Source of the DNA: Aliikangiella maris
Lineage (GTDB): Bacteria > Pseudomonadota > Gammaproteobacteria > Enterobacterales > Kangiellaceae
Assembly: GCF_040719265.1 (NCBI RefSeq)
Contig: NZ_JBFDAH010000003.1
Location: 159,361-223,360, forward strand
Length of the DNA: 64,000 nucleotides
Direction: 5' to 3'
Under the pieces are notes generated by a model. It saw only the letters and a list, made by a program, of their open reading frames with translations. It did no database searches and was not told the DNA's origin. This document shows positions 8,382 to 18,164 of this stretch, one piece after another. The position numbers and the translations under genes were made by a program. Each line of letters starts with the position of its first letter. Position 1 is the first letter of the stretch.

Positions 8382-11300
8382 TTAAAGGGTATCTAGGGCC
8401 GCTTCGAGATTTTCAAACTGCACTTGTAACTTTTTGGCTGAAATTCCGCCGACAACTTTAACGCCTGGTGAGAAAAGACTGATTCGAAACTCTTGTAACA
8501 TCCAGAAAATCTCATCAAAGGTTACCTGTAAGGTTTCACGATTTTTATGCTGTATTAAATCGCGCCACCATGAAGACCACTCTTGCCATATTTCCATCGA
8601 CTGACTTTCTTTTGGGTAATTAGTGGTTATGCGTTTTAATCTGACTTCAATCGCAGTCATATAACGTGAATAATTCTCTGCCATTTTTGTATCGGCAATC
8701 ATCAAACTCTCTATTTGCCATAATGCTTTTAGTTGATTGCGAATATCATCAATCGAATCCTGGTATGCTAGAGTATTCATTGATGCCAGTGTGGTATAAA
8801 TTTTTTCTCGTTGCTTTAGTAAAGGCATAATTTCAGTTAATTTCGCAGCAAGATTTTTACGAAAAGCATTGGCAAATTGTTGGCTAACTTTATCGAAAAC
8901 TGATTTTTGGGTAATTGGGTGAATATCGAATATCAATTGCTTTGCAGTAATCAGTGCAAGCATTTCAAACAATTCTTTAAAGCCACCAAATCTTAAGTTT
9001 AAACGCTCAAGCTGTTGATAATCGGGCCAGCTTTTATAAAATTGATTGAGTGGCGTTTTATGTGTCAATAATAAAAGCCTGGCAACACCAAATAAGTGTG
9101 CTCTGCGCGCAATGACCAAAGAGGGGTAGTCGCAAATTTCAACAAACTGCTGACAGTCTTTCATCCCTTGAAAAATTCGAATAGTTTGTTGTTGTTCAAT
9201 GGTTTTCTCTAAAAGAAAATCACCATCTGGCCAATTAAACAGTTGTTTTTGTTTCTGACTAATCGATGTAACTTGTTTTTTTTGTGATATCTGTTGTTTT
9301 AATTCATTAAGAGAACTTTGCAATACTGAAGTTTGTTTTAGCGGCACTTTATACTTCATCGATAAATGAGGTTCGACAGCACTCATGTCAAAATCAGTAA
9401 CTTGAATCTGGATACCGGTAATTCTTTGTAAAACGCTTGCGAGTTCATCTAAAAATCGTTTGCCGGTTTGATCAATCTTAATAAGTTGTGCGTAACAGTG
9501 TTCAGCAGTTTCAGATAAAGGTATTAAAGTTCTGCGAATCGATTTTGGTAACGTCTTAATCGTCGCTAATATTTTTTCAGGCAAGTAACCCGGCACTAAC
9601 CAATCAAAATCGCGCTCACTAAACTGATTTAACATGTTGGCGGGGATTTCTACACTAACCCCATCTTCAGGCGTTCCAGGCGCAAAGCAATAACTTAAAT
9701 TCAACATGACACCTTTAACTTTTAATTGGCTTGGGTAAGATTCTGGGTCTTGAGTTGCATTATCAGTCAATTGTTCTAGAGTAAACGATAACAAGCGATT
9801 CCGTGCCTTGAAATCTTTTTTTAACCAACGCTTTAAACTAATCACACTCAAGATATGTGTAGGTAATACTTGAGCATAACGCTCTGCCAGTTTGTCGGCG
9901 TCTATACGAATATTATTTAGCCGTTGCTTTTGCTCTTGTGCTTCAAGGTAAGCCAGCTTCTCCCGATTAGCTTTAATAAACGGAAACGCTTCTGCTAATT
10001 GATCTTCAGCCAATCCCTCTTTTAAAAATATTTCTCGACTGATTTTTTCATCAACACTGGCATAGTTAACCAAGCGATTAGAAACTATCGGCAATCCGAG
10101 CAACGTTTGATTAACATAAGCAACAACCTGACCACGCTTTTTACGCCAGTGAGCCTGATGATATTGACTCTTCAGTAAATGAGGTGCTGCCTCTTCAACC
10201 CACTCAGGTTTGATTTCGGCGTTCATACGCGCATAAAATTTGTCAGTTTCAATCATTTCCGCTGAAACCATCCAGGCTTTCTTTTGCTTAAAACTAAGAG
10301 AAGAAGGATGCAGCCAGACTTTTAAACCTCTCACACCTTGATAGTAGATATCTTGACTACGATAAAAAATATGGGTGATAAATCCTGGCAACAAAGCGCG
10401 ATGAACTTCCTCAAGTGTTGCCGCTTTTTGATTAATCATTTGTCCCAACTGGGTAACGGACTCCTTTAATTGAAAATAAACACGGCGCCACTCTAATAAT
10501 CCTAAAAAATTTATTAAGTTATCAGTACACCACTTTTTAAATTGGCTCGAACTCAATGCCACTCTTTGCTCTTCTAATTGTGACCAAAGTGAAATAGCTG
10601 TCATCACATCAGAGTCTTGTTGGTGGTATTTTTGGTGTAACTGATCTGCTTTTTGTTGTTTGTCGTGTGGTCTTTCACGTACTTCTCTCACGCTCATTAA
10701 TGCACAAAATATCAGCATTTCATTTACGGCGGTTAATTTGTTATCCACCAAAATTCTAGCCAGCTGCGGATCAACTGGAATCGTGGCCATAGACTTTCCA
10801 ATTTGAGTAATGACATCCTGGTTATCAAGCGCACCTAATTCGTACAAACTACTATGCGCTATTTTCCAGGCTCGCTCATCAGGCACTTCAATGAAAGGAA
10901 AATTTTCAATATTGGCAACACTCATTGCTTTTAGTCGCAATAAAACAGCAGATAAATTGGTTCGCTTTATTTCTGGTAAAGTGAACTCATCACGTTGCAA
11001 GTAATCTTCTTCGCTGTATAAGCGGATGCAAATACCAGGCGCAATACGTCCACAACGCCCTTTTCTTTGATCAGCGCTAGCTCTGGCAATTTTTTCTACA
11101 GGTAGCTGCTGAATTTTATTACGCTGGCTAAATCGACTGATTCTTGCATTTCCAATATCAATAACAAAAATAATTCCTGGCACAGTTAAAGATGTTTCGG
11201 CAACATTAGTTGAAACAATAATTTTTCGCTTATTTGAGGGAGCAAATATCTTTTGCTGTTCATTGACACTCAAGCGAGCATATAACGGCATAATATCCCA

Positions 11301-12230
11301 TTGATGGCTTAGCGATTGATTATTGGCCGCATGTTTGAGCTTTTTGATGATAGATTTGATCTGCCCTTCTCCATCAGCAAAGATCAAAATGTCACCTGTT
11401 GATTCTGCGCAACACTCATCTACCGCATCAACAATACTATTGATTAATGGATCATCTTGTCCTTCATCATTGTCAGCCAGTGGTCGATATCTTACTTCAA
11501 CCGGATAGCTACGCCCTTCAACAGTAACAACTGGTGCATCGTTAAAATGTTTAGAGAATCTTTGATGATCAATTGTTGCAGAAGTGATAATGACTTTGAG
11601 TTCTTTACGTTTGGGTAATATTCGTTTAATAAATCCCATTAAGAAGTCGATATTTAAACTTCTTTCATGCGCCTCATCGATAATAATGACTTCATACTGA
11701 GATAACAACGGATCGTGTTCAACCTCAGTTAGCATAACACCATCTGTCATAATCTTTACGCGAGTATTTTCCGAATATTTATTCGCAAAACGAATAGCAT
11801 AACCGACTTTTTCTCCCAACGGAGTTTCAATTTCTTCCGCAATTCGCTTTGCAACACTAGTTGCCGCAACACGGCGCGGTTGTGTGTGGCCAATGACTCC
11901 TCGGCTCCCTAATCCTGCCAATAAACAAATTTTAGGTAACTGAGTTGTTTTACCACAGCCCGTTTCACCAGCCACGATGATAACTTGATGATGCTGTAAT
12001 AATTCAATAATTTCAGACGAGTGTTCTGCGATTGGTAAGTCAGGGGCAATGATTATATCCCCTAAGGTTTGCTGATAACTTTGTGTTTTAGCCACAGACG
12101 TTTCTATTAGCTGTGCTAATTTCTGTTCCATTTTTTCGGTCGGCTGGTTACGATTTTTGCGTTTTTGTATATCTCTTTGTAAAGATAAGATTCGACCAAT
12201 ATCTCGAGTTTGCACTTGTTGAGAGAGCAT
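8382..12230 (-). CDS. hrpA: ATP-dependent RNA helicase HrpA
   Basis: Large DEAH-box RNA helicase, linked in other bacteria to mRNA processing and rescue of stalled ribosomes. It shows Walker A GETGCGKTTQ (about residue 90), DEAH (about 190), SAT motif III, and motif VI with QRKGRCGR, followed by the helicase-associated domains and a long C-terminal DUF3418-type region. Its length of about 1,282 aa is normal for HrpA. I prefer the ATG at 12230. The frame can be extended three codons to a TTG, but nothing supports that start. The preceding minus-strand gene ends in a terminator, so hrpA probably has its own promoter. Confidence 0.95.
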   Translation of the reverse strand: MLSQQVQTRDIGRILSLQRDIQKRKNRNQPTEKMEQKLAQLIETSVAKTQSYQQTLGDIIIAPDLPIAEHSSEIIELLQHHQVIIVAGETGCGKTTQLPKICLLAGLGSRGVIGHTQPRRVAATSVAKRIAEEIETPLGEKVGYAIRFANKYSENTRVKIMTDGVMLTEVEHDPLLSQYEVIIIDEAHERSLNIDFLMGFIKRILPKRKELKVIITSATIDHQRFSKHFNDAPVVTVEGRSYPVEVRYRPLADNDEGQDDPLINSIVDAVDECCAESTGDILIFADGEGQIKSIIKKLKHAANNQSLSHQWDIMPLYARLSVNEQQKIFAPSNKRKIIVSTNVAETSLTVPGIIFVIDIGNARISRFSQRNKIQQLPVEKIARASADQRKGRCGRIAPGICIRLYSEEDYLQRDEFTLPEIKRTNLSAVLLRLKAMSVANIENFPFIEVPDERAWKIAHSSLYELGALDNQDVITQIGKSMATIPVDPQLARILVDNKLTAVNEMLIFCALMSVREVRERPHDKQQKADQLHQKYHQQDSDVMTAISLWSQLEEQRVALSSSQFKKWCTDNLINFLGLLEWRRVYFQLKESVTQLGQMINQKAATLEEVHRALLPGFITHIFYRSQDIYYQGVRGLKVWLHPSSLSFKQKKAWMVSAEMIETDKFYARMNAEIKPEWVEEAAPHLLKSQYHQAHWRKKRGQVVAYVNQTLLGLPIVSNRLVNYASVDEKISREIFLKEGLAEDQLAEAFPFIKANREKLAYLEAQEQKQRLNNIRIDADKLAERYAQVLPTHILSVISLKRWLKKDFKARNRLLSFTLEQLTDNATQDPESYPSQLKVKGVMLNLSYCFAPGTPEDGVSVEIPANMLNQFSERDFDWLVPGYLPEKILATIKTLPKSIRRTLIPLSETAEHCYAQLIKIDQTGKRFLDELASVLQRITGIQIQVTDFDMSAVEPHLSMKYKVPLKQTSVLQSSLNELKQQISQKKQVTSISQKQKQLFNWPDGDFLLEKTIEQQQTIRIFQGMKDCQQFVEICDYPSLVIARRAHLFGVARLLLLTHKTPLNQFYKSWPDYQQLERLNLRFGGFKELFEMLALITAKQLIFDIHPITQKSVFDKVSQQFANAFRKNLAAKLTEIMPLLKQREKIYTTLASMNTLAYQDSIDDIRNQLKALWQIESLMIADTKMAENYSRYMTAIEVRLKRITTNYPKESQSMEIWQEWSSWWRDLIQHKNRETLQVTFDEIFWMLQEFRISLFSPGVKVVGGISAKKLQVQFENLEAALDTL

Positions 12231-12285
12231 AATTACCAATTGTTTTTATTTTATGCACGTCACTCATTCGTCGATTAGCAAACAC

Positions 12286-12313
12286 AAAAAAGCCCGCAAC
12301 AAGCAGGCTTTTA
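12286..12313 (-). terminator. Rho-independent terminator
   Basis: Stem GCCCGC/GCAGGC with one mismatch, flanked by A- and T-runs, with loop AACAA. On the minus strand it ends in a run of six T. It lies just after the stop of the alpha/beta-hydrolase-like gene and before hrpA. Confidence 0.8.
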
Positions 12314-12349
12314 TCAGCAGGATGAAATCCTTGAATAACCTTGCTAGAA

Positions 12350-13180
12350 CTAACTTTGCCAGAATGAATGCGGTGCTCTTAATTCACCAATAAAGTCAGC
12401 AACTGGGCGATAGAAATCTTTATCTTCCCAATATCCGGTATGGCAAGCCGGATTCCAAGAAGTTGCTGCACTTCCTACATTTATTTCAAAATCACCATTA
12501 ACATGTTTATCAAATTCTTCGGACAAACCTTTCAATGGATATGCAATAATATCGTCTTTGTCATAAAAATTATACCAACGAGCACGCTTTTTCATATCAT
12601 CATCCAACGCATCACCGACAATTGAGCATGGTTTGCCCAAAATTGAATTGGCACCACTTAACGCATAAACTCCCATAGGATTACCAAAAGTAACGTAACC
12701 TACTAATGTTTTCATCGATTCAAAATTGTTAATGCTCGAAGTCGATGCATGCATTTCGCGGATATAGTGTGACATCATAACGCCACCATAAGAATGTGCC
12801 AAAATAACTAACGGCGTACTCTCTACATCAATTCGACGGTGCGATGCAAACTTCCTGAAACCATCTTTAATTCGATTATTAATCGACTCATAAATTTCAG
12901 TTCCCGGATTATAAAGTAATGCTAATGCTTGCGTATCAGTCATTATCTGACGCAAATTCTGATAAGCTAAATCGCCTTTGTAGTTTGCCCGTTGTTGAAA
13001 GTTATTCAGCTCTTCTTTGACAATATCGCCCCAATATATTTCATGAAAAAGCAGGTCATCTTCAAGCCGGCCTTGAGCTCCTTTAACATATTCTTCAGTA
13101 ATTCGATGCTTTAATTCAACAGAATAAAATTCCTCTTCACTGCCTAGGCCATGAATAACTGCAATTGCGAGTCTTTTCAT
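12350..13180 (-). CDS. Alpha/beta-hydrolase-fold protein of unknown substrate
   Basis: 276 aa cytoplasmic-looking protein without a signal peptide. It begins with strand-HGLG (AIAVIHGLGSEEEF), typical of an oxyanion-hole region, and has the nucleophile elbow AHSYGG (about residue 129), an Asp-rich YDKDDI loop, and a late His in CHTGYWEDKDF that could complete a Ser-Asp-His triad. This suggests an esterase or lipase of a distant, uncharacterised family. The region between strand 1 and the elbow is longer than in small esterases. It is a single-gene unit with a strong terminator downstream and no related neighbours. Confidence 0.65.
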   Translation of the reverse strand: MKRLAIAVIHGLGSEEEFYSVELKHRITEEYVKGAQGRLEDDLLFHEIYWGDIVKEELNNFQQRANYKGDLAYQNLRQIMTDTQALALLYNPGTEIYESINNRIKDGFRKFASHRRIDVESTPLVILAHSYGGVMMSHYIREMHASTSSINNFESMKTLVGYVTFGNPMGVYALSGANSILGKPCSIVGDALDDDMKKRARWYNFYDKDDIIAYPLKGLSEEFDKHVNGDFEINVGSAATSWNPACHTGYWEDKDFYRPVADFIGELRAPHSFWQS

Positions 13181-13506
13181 CTTTACCCCTCTTCTGTGGA
13201 CGCTCTAATTGTTATATGACTTTGATAATCATAAATTATAACAACCAATTTAGCTAGTCAGAGTATGTAATTCCACGCTGGCGATATGGTTTAATAAGGT
13301 TAATTTTGTTCCATATCACTAAAAATATGAAATTCTCAATAACTGGCTACCATTAGTGATCCCTTGGGTTATGCTTTGAATCAACACCCAAAATTCTTAG
13401 TAATGATGAAAAACGCTTACTTAGTCGAGTTTCAAGCAGGGAAATACAGAAAAGCGTAGAAAGGAAATATTAAATGTATAGACAGTGATTATTAAAAAAC
13501 TCAGAT
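13181..13506. other. Intergenic region, no gene seen
   Basis: About 330 bp between the hydrolase start and the terminator of tRNA-Asp. It is AT-rich with no convincing coding frame. It presumably carries the promoter of the hydrolase gene. Confidence 0.5.
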
Positions 13507-13539
13507 AAAAAAAAGGCTACATAAAGTAGCCTTTTTTTT
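13507..13539 (-). terminator. Terminator downstream of tRNA-Asp
   Basis: Perfect hairpin AAAGGCTAC-ATAAA-GTAGCCTTT flanked by longer A and T runs, so it could terminate in either direction. It lies 10 bp past the tRNA-Asp 3' end. Confidence 0.85.
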
Positions 13540-13548
13540 ATATAAATA

Positions 13549-13625
13549 TGGCGGAGTGGACGGGACTCGAACCCGCGACCCCCGGCGTGACAGGCCGGTA
13601 TTCTAACCAGCTGAACTACCACTCC
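13549..13625 (-). tRNA. tRNA-Asp (anticodon GUC)
   Basis: 77-nt cloverleaf on the minus strand. The acceptor stem is GGAGTGG/CCACTCC, the D-arm begins GTTCAGCTGG, the anticodon loop is CTGTCAC with anticodon GTC, the variable loop contains GGTCG, the T-arm is GCGGGTTCGAGTCCCGT, the discriminator is G, and the CCA is encoded. It closely matches E. coli tRNA-Asp. A strong hairpin terminator follows. No integrated element is attached to its 3' end. Confidence 0.96.
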
Positions 13626-13901
13626 GCACCGGTCTAGCATGACATCGAAATACTTTAAATCTAAAATTAATAGTTCAACAATTAATTGACTTACTAATTC
13701 TGCTTAAAGACGCTTTATGTCTAAGAAACCCGTTCAGTAAGTTTCTGTTTGCTAGTGCGTTTCAGCGGGCGCCATAATACGGTTACACTCGGTATCTGTC
13801 AACGAAATATTTAAATTTTTTTTAATTTTTTTTAATCTTGAATAAATAACACTCGACATGATCATAATTCAAACAGATTTTAATAACTTACTGTATAAAC
13901 T

Positions 13902-14846
13902 TCATTCTTTCTTATTATCGCCACTTTCCTCAAAAGCTTCATCCCAGCTTGGCTCATCATTCGATAATTGGCTCGCACCACCGGCATCTCCCAACTCTAA
14001 TTCATCCAGCGCGCTATCAATATCATCAAGTTCATCATCAATAGAGAAATCCAGCTCTTCTTTTTCGGGGGCTGGCTCTGCTAATTCGTCCGCCGATAAT
14101 TCAGCCTCATCGTGATCTGCCAATTCGACATCTTCAGAAGATACCTCTTCGATTTCCTCGGCAAAAGCATCGAGCTCATCATCTTCATCAGACATACCCA
14201 TCATCAGATCATCAGATTCATCCGCAGGCTCATCATCATCTCGCCCAGCAACTGATTTATCTGAAAATGACTCCATTGCAGTAATAATCTGATCTACAGA
14301 CATTTCAGTATCGGGAACTTCTTCTCCAAACATCGAACTAAATTCTGCAAATATATTATTCAAAGTGGTTAATGTTACATGGACTTCATGCTTGAGGGTT
14401 TTCACTTCCTTTTGTAACTCTTGGATTTTCTCCAGGTTTTCTGGATTATCCTCAACTATCGTTTCACTTGCCTGAGGTTGAATATCGAGAGAATGATAGC
14501 GTGCAACAATTCTTGACATATCAGCCTCAAGAGAAGCTATCGCATCTGTATTTTTATCAAGAAAACCACTGATTAAATTTCGAAACAAGAACTTGCGTTC
14601 ATTAATAATCTTTTTAGCTAACTTTTTAGCTTCCGATTCTTCAATCGACAGTTTTTGGGTTAAAAAGTTATAGGTCGCCTCTTTTTCGCCTTCTTCGTTA
14701 TTTTTAATTTTTAAGATTAAATTACGAGCAGCTTCTTTGGCACTTTTACGTCCGCGAATGATTATGAAAATTAATACAATACTTAACACGGCAAAAGGCA
14801 GAGCTATTTCTGCAACCAGCAGCCAAGATATGACTGAATCACTCAT
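13902..14846 (-). CDS. Single-pass membrane protein with helical and very acidic C-terminal regions, function unknown
   Basis: 314 aa. One N-terminal transmembrane helix (about residues 8-30) is followed by a basic RGRKSAKEAARN stretch, which predicts a cytoplasmic body. Residues 35-110 are charged helices, about 135-165 is a heptad-like coiled coil (LEKIQELQKEVKTLKHEV), and about 200-314 is dominated by Asp and Glu with repeated ELD/DELD motifs. I do not recognise a family. It lies 121 bp downstream of the VWA membrane protein gene on the same strand, so the two may be co-expressed. The tRNA-Asp gene lies 277 bp further downstream. Confidence 0.7.
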   Translation of the reverse strand: MSDSVISWLLVAEIALPFAVLSIVLIFIIIRGRKSAKEAARNLILKIKNNEEGEKEATYNFLTQKLSIEESEAKKLAKKIINERKFLFRNLISGFLDKNTDAIASLEADMSRIVARYHSLDIQPQASETIVEDNPENLEKIQELQKEVKTLKHEVHVTLTTLNNIFAEFSSMFGEEVPDTEMSVDQIITAMESFSDKSVAGRDDDEPADESDDLMMGMSDEDDELDAFAEEIEEVSSEDVELADHDEAELSADELAEPAPEKEELDFSIDDELDDIDSALDELELGDAGGASQLSNDEPSWDEAFEESGDNKKE

Positions 14847-14967
14847 GAAAACTTTTCCTGTTGGTCGTCGTTGACTTTTCTCAATATGATAATCATTAAA
14901 ATATTTATTTTAAATAAGAATAATCGACATTTATCCAATACGAATAATAGATTAGTTTAAAATCTGT

Positions 14968-16947
14968 TTATTTTTTGTCTTCGCGGCTTTCTTCTCTATC
15001 ATCGTCTTGGTCATCGTCATCATCTTCTTCGTCATCCAACCCTAACTCACTCGTCATTGAATACGTATTACTTTGATTTTTCTTTTTAATTAATTTCCAA
15101 CCAAGAAAACCAAGCAACCCGATAAACAAATTCGCACCAAGTCCTATATAAACCCACATGCGTATGTTGCTCTCTTCTTGCTCAGGGGGAGCGACATCTT
15201 CATTATCTTGAGTTGGTAGCGTTTCGGGCTTAGAATTCTCTTCAATTTTTTCATGCTCTTGAGGCTCTGTAGCAGCTTCTTCCTGAGCACTATCCGTTAT
15301 TTGTGCTGCAAGCTGTTCGGTCAGATTGGGTACTTCTGTTGCTTCTTGTGTATCGTCTTGTGGCGTTTCACCCACTAGCTGCTCACTTTGAATCGCTTTT
15401 GCGGTAAATACAACCGGTGCAGGAGAGACTGTAAAGTTACGCGACAAGCTGGTTTTGCCGCTGATATCCAACGCAACAGAGTATTCACCACCCGCTGGAA
15501 ATACCTTTAATTCTAGCGGCCTTGAAAAGTCATCAATCACTCGATATTGTTTTTCTTGATCGGGGTAGCGGATAGTCGCATTAACCTGCAGTGTTGAGGC
15601 ATCAACGATATCCTCTCTGACTTGAAAGCGAATTAAATGCGGTTGCTCAAGACTATCTGACTGTTGAATTTCTGTAATTAGTGGCGAACCATAGATATTA
15701 ACAGCATGGTTTCTCATGCGCTCAAATGTTGGGCTTTTGACTTCAAGAGTCAGCTGTAATACCCCCTCAAATTCATCAGTAAAAAAGCTCTGCTTAAAAA
15801 CATGACTACCTGAGTCATAAAACATCGCCATTTTACTTGCTTGACCATTCTTATCTTGTAGAAGCCTGGCGTTGATGAGTTTGAGAAAATCTTCTTTGGT
15901 GATTTTAGTACCATCTTCAAGCAGTTCCATTTGGTAATCAATCGACTCACCCGATAGTAGATTATTCGGTACCGGGTTAATGTTAAGTCCTAGTTTACTA
16001 ACCACCATAACCCGATTGTCAGGGTCAACATTGGCTTCTATTTTCCAGTTACCCGGTTGAGGCGTTTTGACCGTAATCAGTGCATACCCGTCAGCAGAAA
16101 ACCAGCGAACATTACCGTTATCGCTCCCGTGACTAATCTTCTGTCCTTGAGGGTCAATTAATGCGACCTGCTCAGCAGCACTTTTCTTAAACACCAATAA
16201 AGTCATTTCCTCGATACTGTTATCAACCGTAAATTGATTATCCGTTAAAGGTAAATTGTCTCGCTGTGTTGACTGCTCAAAAATCTTTAAAAACACCTTT
16301 TGTAGTTTTTCAGCATTATCAACCGCTTGATACCAACCATCAGTTTGACTGGACAATAATTTTAGCAGTTCATGATCGGCATTTTGTGATAAAGCGACGG
16401 TATGAATGGCAACATTCGCTTTTTTGAGTTTGGGTAAGACTTTTTGAATAATACGCTCACGTTCTTTAGCATTCACCTGTGGATCTTTTGAAATATCAAC
16501 CATACCATCAGTTAACAAAATCAAACTTCGTTTTTCGTCAGGATCGGGGCTATTCCAACCAAAGCTGGCTTTTTCCATGACACTACCAATATTGGTATAC
16601 AACCCAGCTGAATTTATCTTTTTTGCAGTTTGAGTGGCTTTATTCTGCCAATTTTCATCAACTTCTGATAAAGGCACCATCATGTTGACGTATCGACCAA
16701 AGGTCCATACACCGGCTTTAGACTTTTTAGGCAGTAAATTGGTAATTAATTGCAGCGCTGGTACTCGCAGATTTTCCGGATCATTTTTTTTCATACTACC
16801 CGAAATATCAATCAGTACCCTGACATCAGGTGTAACTCGCGCATTTTTCGCGTTAACATGAACAGCCAACAATGCGCCGTACACCAGAAAAGAAGTCAAC
16901 CACAGATTTCTTAGTTTTTTCATTAATGTCGCCATCGTTATCATCAT
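14968..16947 (-). CDS. VWA-domain membrane protein with signal peptide and C-terminal anchor
   Basis: About 650 aa. An N-terminal signal peptide (MKKLRNLWLTSFLVYGALLAVHVNA from the fourth Met) is followed by a von Willebrand A domain with an intact MIDAS: DISGSMKKND, the Thr of GLYTNIGS, and LLTDGMVDI. The middle (about 240-520) looks like beta-sandwich domains, then comes a Glu/Pro/Gln-rich linker, a transmembrane helix (about 600-622), and an acidic tail of DDDDDQDDD type in the cytoplasm. It resembles the TIGR03503-type proteins of marine gammaproteobacteria, though that is from memory. Four nearby in-frame ATGs leave the exact start open. The metal-dependent ligand is unknown. Confidence 0.8.
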   Translation of the reverse strand: MMITMATLMKKLRNLWLTSFLVYGALLAVHVNAKNARVTPDVRVLIDISGSMKKNDPENLRVPALQLITNLLPKKSKAGVWTFGRYVNMMVPLSEVDENWQNKATQTAKKINSAGLYTNIGSVMEKASFGWNSPDPDEKRSLILLTDGMVDISKDPQVNAKERERIIQKVLPKLKKANVAIHTVALSQNADHELLKLLSSQTDGWYQAVDNAEKLQKVFLKIFEQSTQRDNLPLTDNQFTVDNSIEEMTLLVFKKSAAEQVALIDPQGQKISHGSDNGNVRWFSADGYALITVKTPQPGNWKIEANVDPDNRVMVVSKLGLNINPVPNNLLSGESIDYQMELLEDGTKITKEDFLKLINARLLQDKNGQASKMAMFYDSGSHVFKQSFFTDEFEGVLQLTLEVKSPTFERMRNHAVNIYGSPLITEIQQSDSLEQPHLIRFQVREDIVDASTLQVNATIRYPDQEKQYRVIDDFSRPLELKVFPAGGEYSVALDISGKTSLSRNFTVSPAPVVFTAKAIQSEQLVGETPQDDTQEATEVPNLTEQLAAQITDSAQEEAATEPQEHEKIEENSKPETLPTQDNEDVAPPEQEESNIRMWVYIGLGANLFIGLLGFLGWKLIKKKNQSNTYSMTSELGLDDEEDDDDDQDDDREESREDKK

Positions 16948-17178
16948 ATCAATTCAGACATCCATTAGTGTAGCTGAATTTTAAAGAATTTTCATATTAT
17001 TCAGTTAGATAGAGCTGAAACTTATTGTAAAAAGTGAAGTTATTCCGTTTATTGATCATTTGTTAGTTGATCCGCATCAAAAACCGACTTCTTTGTCTAT
17101 TTTAGAATAAAATGTACTAAAATAGATCTTTATTTAAACCTTATTGATAATAGCTACAATTGCTAAGAGGTGAAGAAT

Positions 17179-17628
17179 ATGCTGGCTGTAGAAGATGTCA
17201 TGACACCCAATCCCATTACTCTGACTCGATATGACAGTCTTGCTGACGCGCGACGTCTGATGCGCAAACATGGTTTCAGACACCTACCAATAGTCGAAGG
17301 AGATCGGCAACTAATTGGTTTAGTTAGCGAACGCAATGTCTTGGCCAATTCGATTTCATCACAAAACTTTGTCAATCAGGAAGAACTGGCCAAAATTGAA
17401 TCGGGTACGCTAATTGCTGATATTATGACAAATGATATTGTTACGGTTACAAGTAATACAACAATTACCCATGCCGCTTTATTGATCCATAAGAAAAAAT
17501 TTGGCTGCTTACCCGTGGTGAATAATGCAAACCAAATTGTTGGGATTATTACGGATCATGATTTTGTCGCGATAACCGTACAACTGCTGGAAATGATGGA
17601 ACAAGGTGAACCGCCGGAGCTGGATTAA
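17179..17628 (+). CDS. Tandem CBS-domain protein
   Basis: 149 aa cytoplasmic protein consisting of two CBS motifs (MTPNPITLTRYDSLADARRL... and MTNDIVTVTSNTTITHAALL...), each ending in the GIVT/LVSER-type strand. CBS pairs bind adenosine nucleotides and act as regulatory modules. No enzymatic or transporter part is attached. I chose ATG 17179 because AGAGGTG lies 6 nt upstream. The earlier GTG at 17170 falls inside that ribosome site. It is divergent from the VWA gene (231 bp between) and convergent with ycgN. Confidence 0.85.
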   Translation: MLAVEDVMTPNPITLTRYDSLADARRLMRKHGFRHLPIVEGDRQLIGLVSERNVLANSISSQNFVNQEELAKIESGTLIADIMTNDIVTVTSNTTITHAALLIHKKKFGCLPVVNNANQIVGIITDHDFVAITVQLLEMMEQGEPPELD

Positions 17629-17637
17629 ACTGACTGG

Positions 17638-18114
17638 TTAATCAGTTTTATGAACCTGCTCAAAGTAATCATCACTAACGACGTAATCTTCGATATCATC
17701 TAAATCGATGGTATCTTCACTAATGACCTTACCTACAGCAGAATTACCTGACAACATGGTCGATCGCGGATCACCAGTTTCTAAGGGATGCCAAAGCGGC
17801 AAAGGCTCACCATTTGCCACCAGCTTATAGGCACAAGTATTTGGCATCCATTCTAGCTCAGTGGCATTTTGCGGAGTCACCTTTATGCAATCTGGCACAT
17901 ATTTTTGGCGTTCATCATAAACGGTACACCGTCCCGCTTCTAAATCGAGGTATTTACAAACTACGTTGGTAAATACCATCTCTTCAGTATCCTCATCTTG
18001 CAGCTTGTAAGCACAACATTTACAGCAACCATCACATAGGGATTCCCATTGTTTTTCCGACAGTTCCTGCATTGGAATACGCTCCCAAAACCGATCTTTT
18101 TCTTTCCCTTTCAT
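17638..18114 (-). CDS. ycgN: YcgN/UPF0260 cysteine-cluster protein
   Basis: 158 aa protein with a Cys-rich CxxCC core (DGCCKCCAYKL), then NVVCKYLDLEAGRCTVYDER and a later CAYKL, the pattern of the UPF0260/YkgJ-like CxxCxxCC family that probably binds a metal or Fe-S cluster. Function is unknown. It is the last gene of a run matching the E. coli ycgL-ycgM-ycgN order, which makes the assignment firm. Confidence 0.88.
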   Translation of the reverse strand: MKGKEKDRFWERIPMQELSEKQWESLCDGCCKCCAYKLQDEDTEEMVFTNVVCKYLDLEAGRCTVYDERQKYVPDCIKVTPQNATELEWMPNTCAYKLVANGEPLPLWHPLETGDPRSTMLSGNSAVGKVISEDTIDLDDIEDYVVSDDYFEQVHKTD

Positions 18115-18164
18115 TTCCTAACCTGAATTGAATTACTAAAATATATAAGTAACAACTAAAATCT

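Noticed and set aside
13549..13625. Integrated element attached to tRNA-Asp
   Set aside because: No integrase gene and no repeat of the tRNA 3' end was seen nearby; flanks are ordinary genes.
13858..14115. Ser-rich plus-strand frame opposite the acidic membrane protein
   Set aside because: Antisense of Asp/Glu codons; no ribosome site or family similarity.
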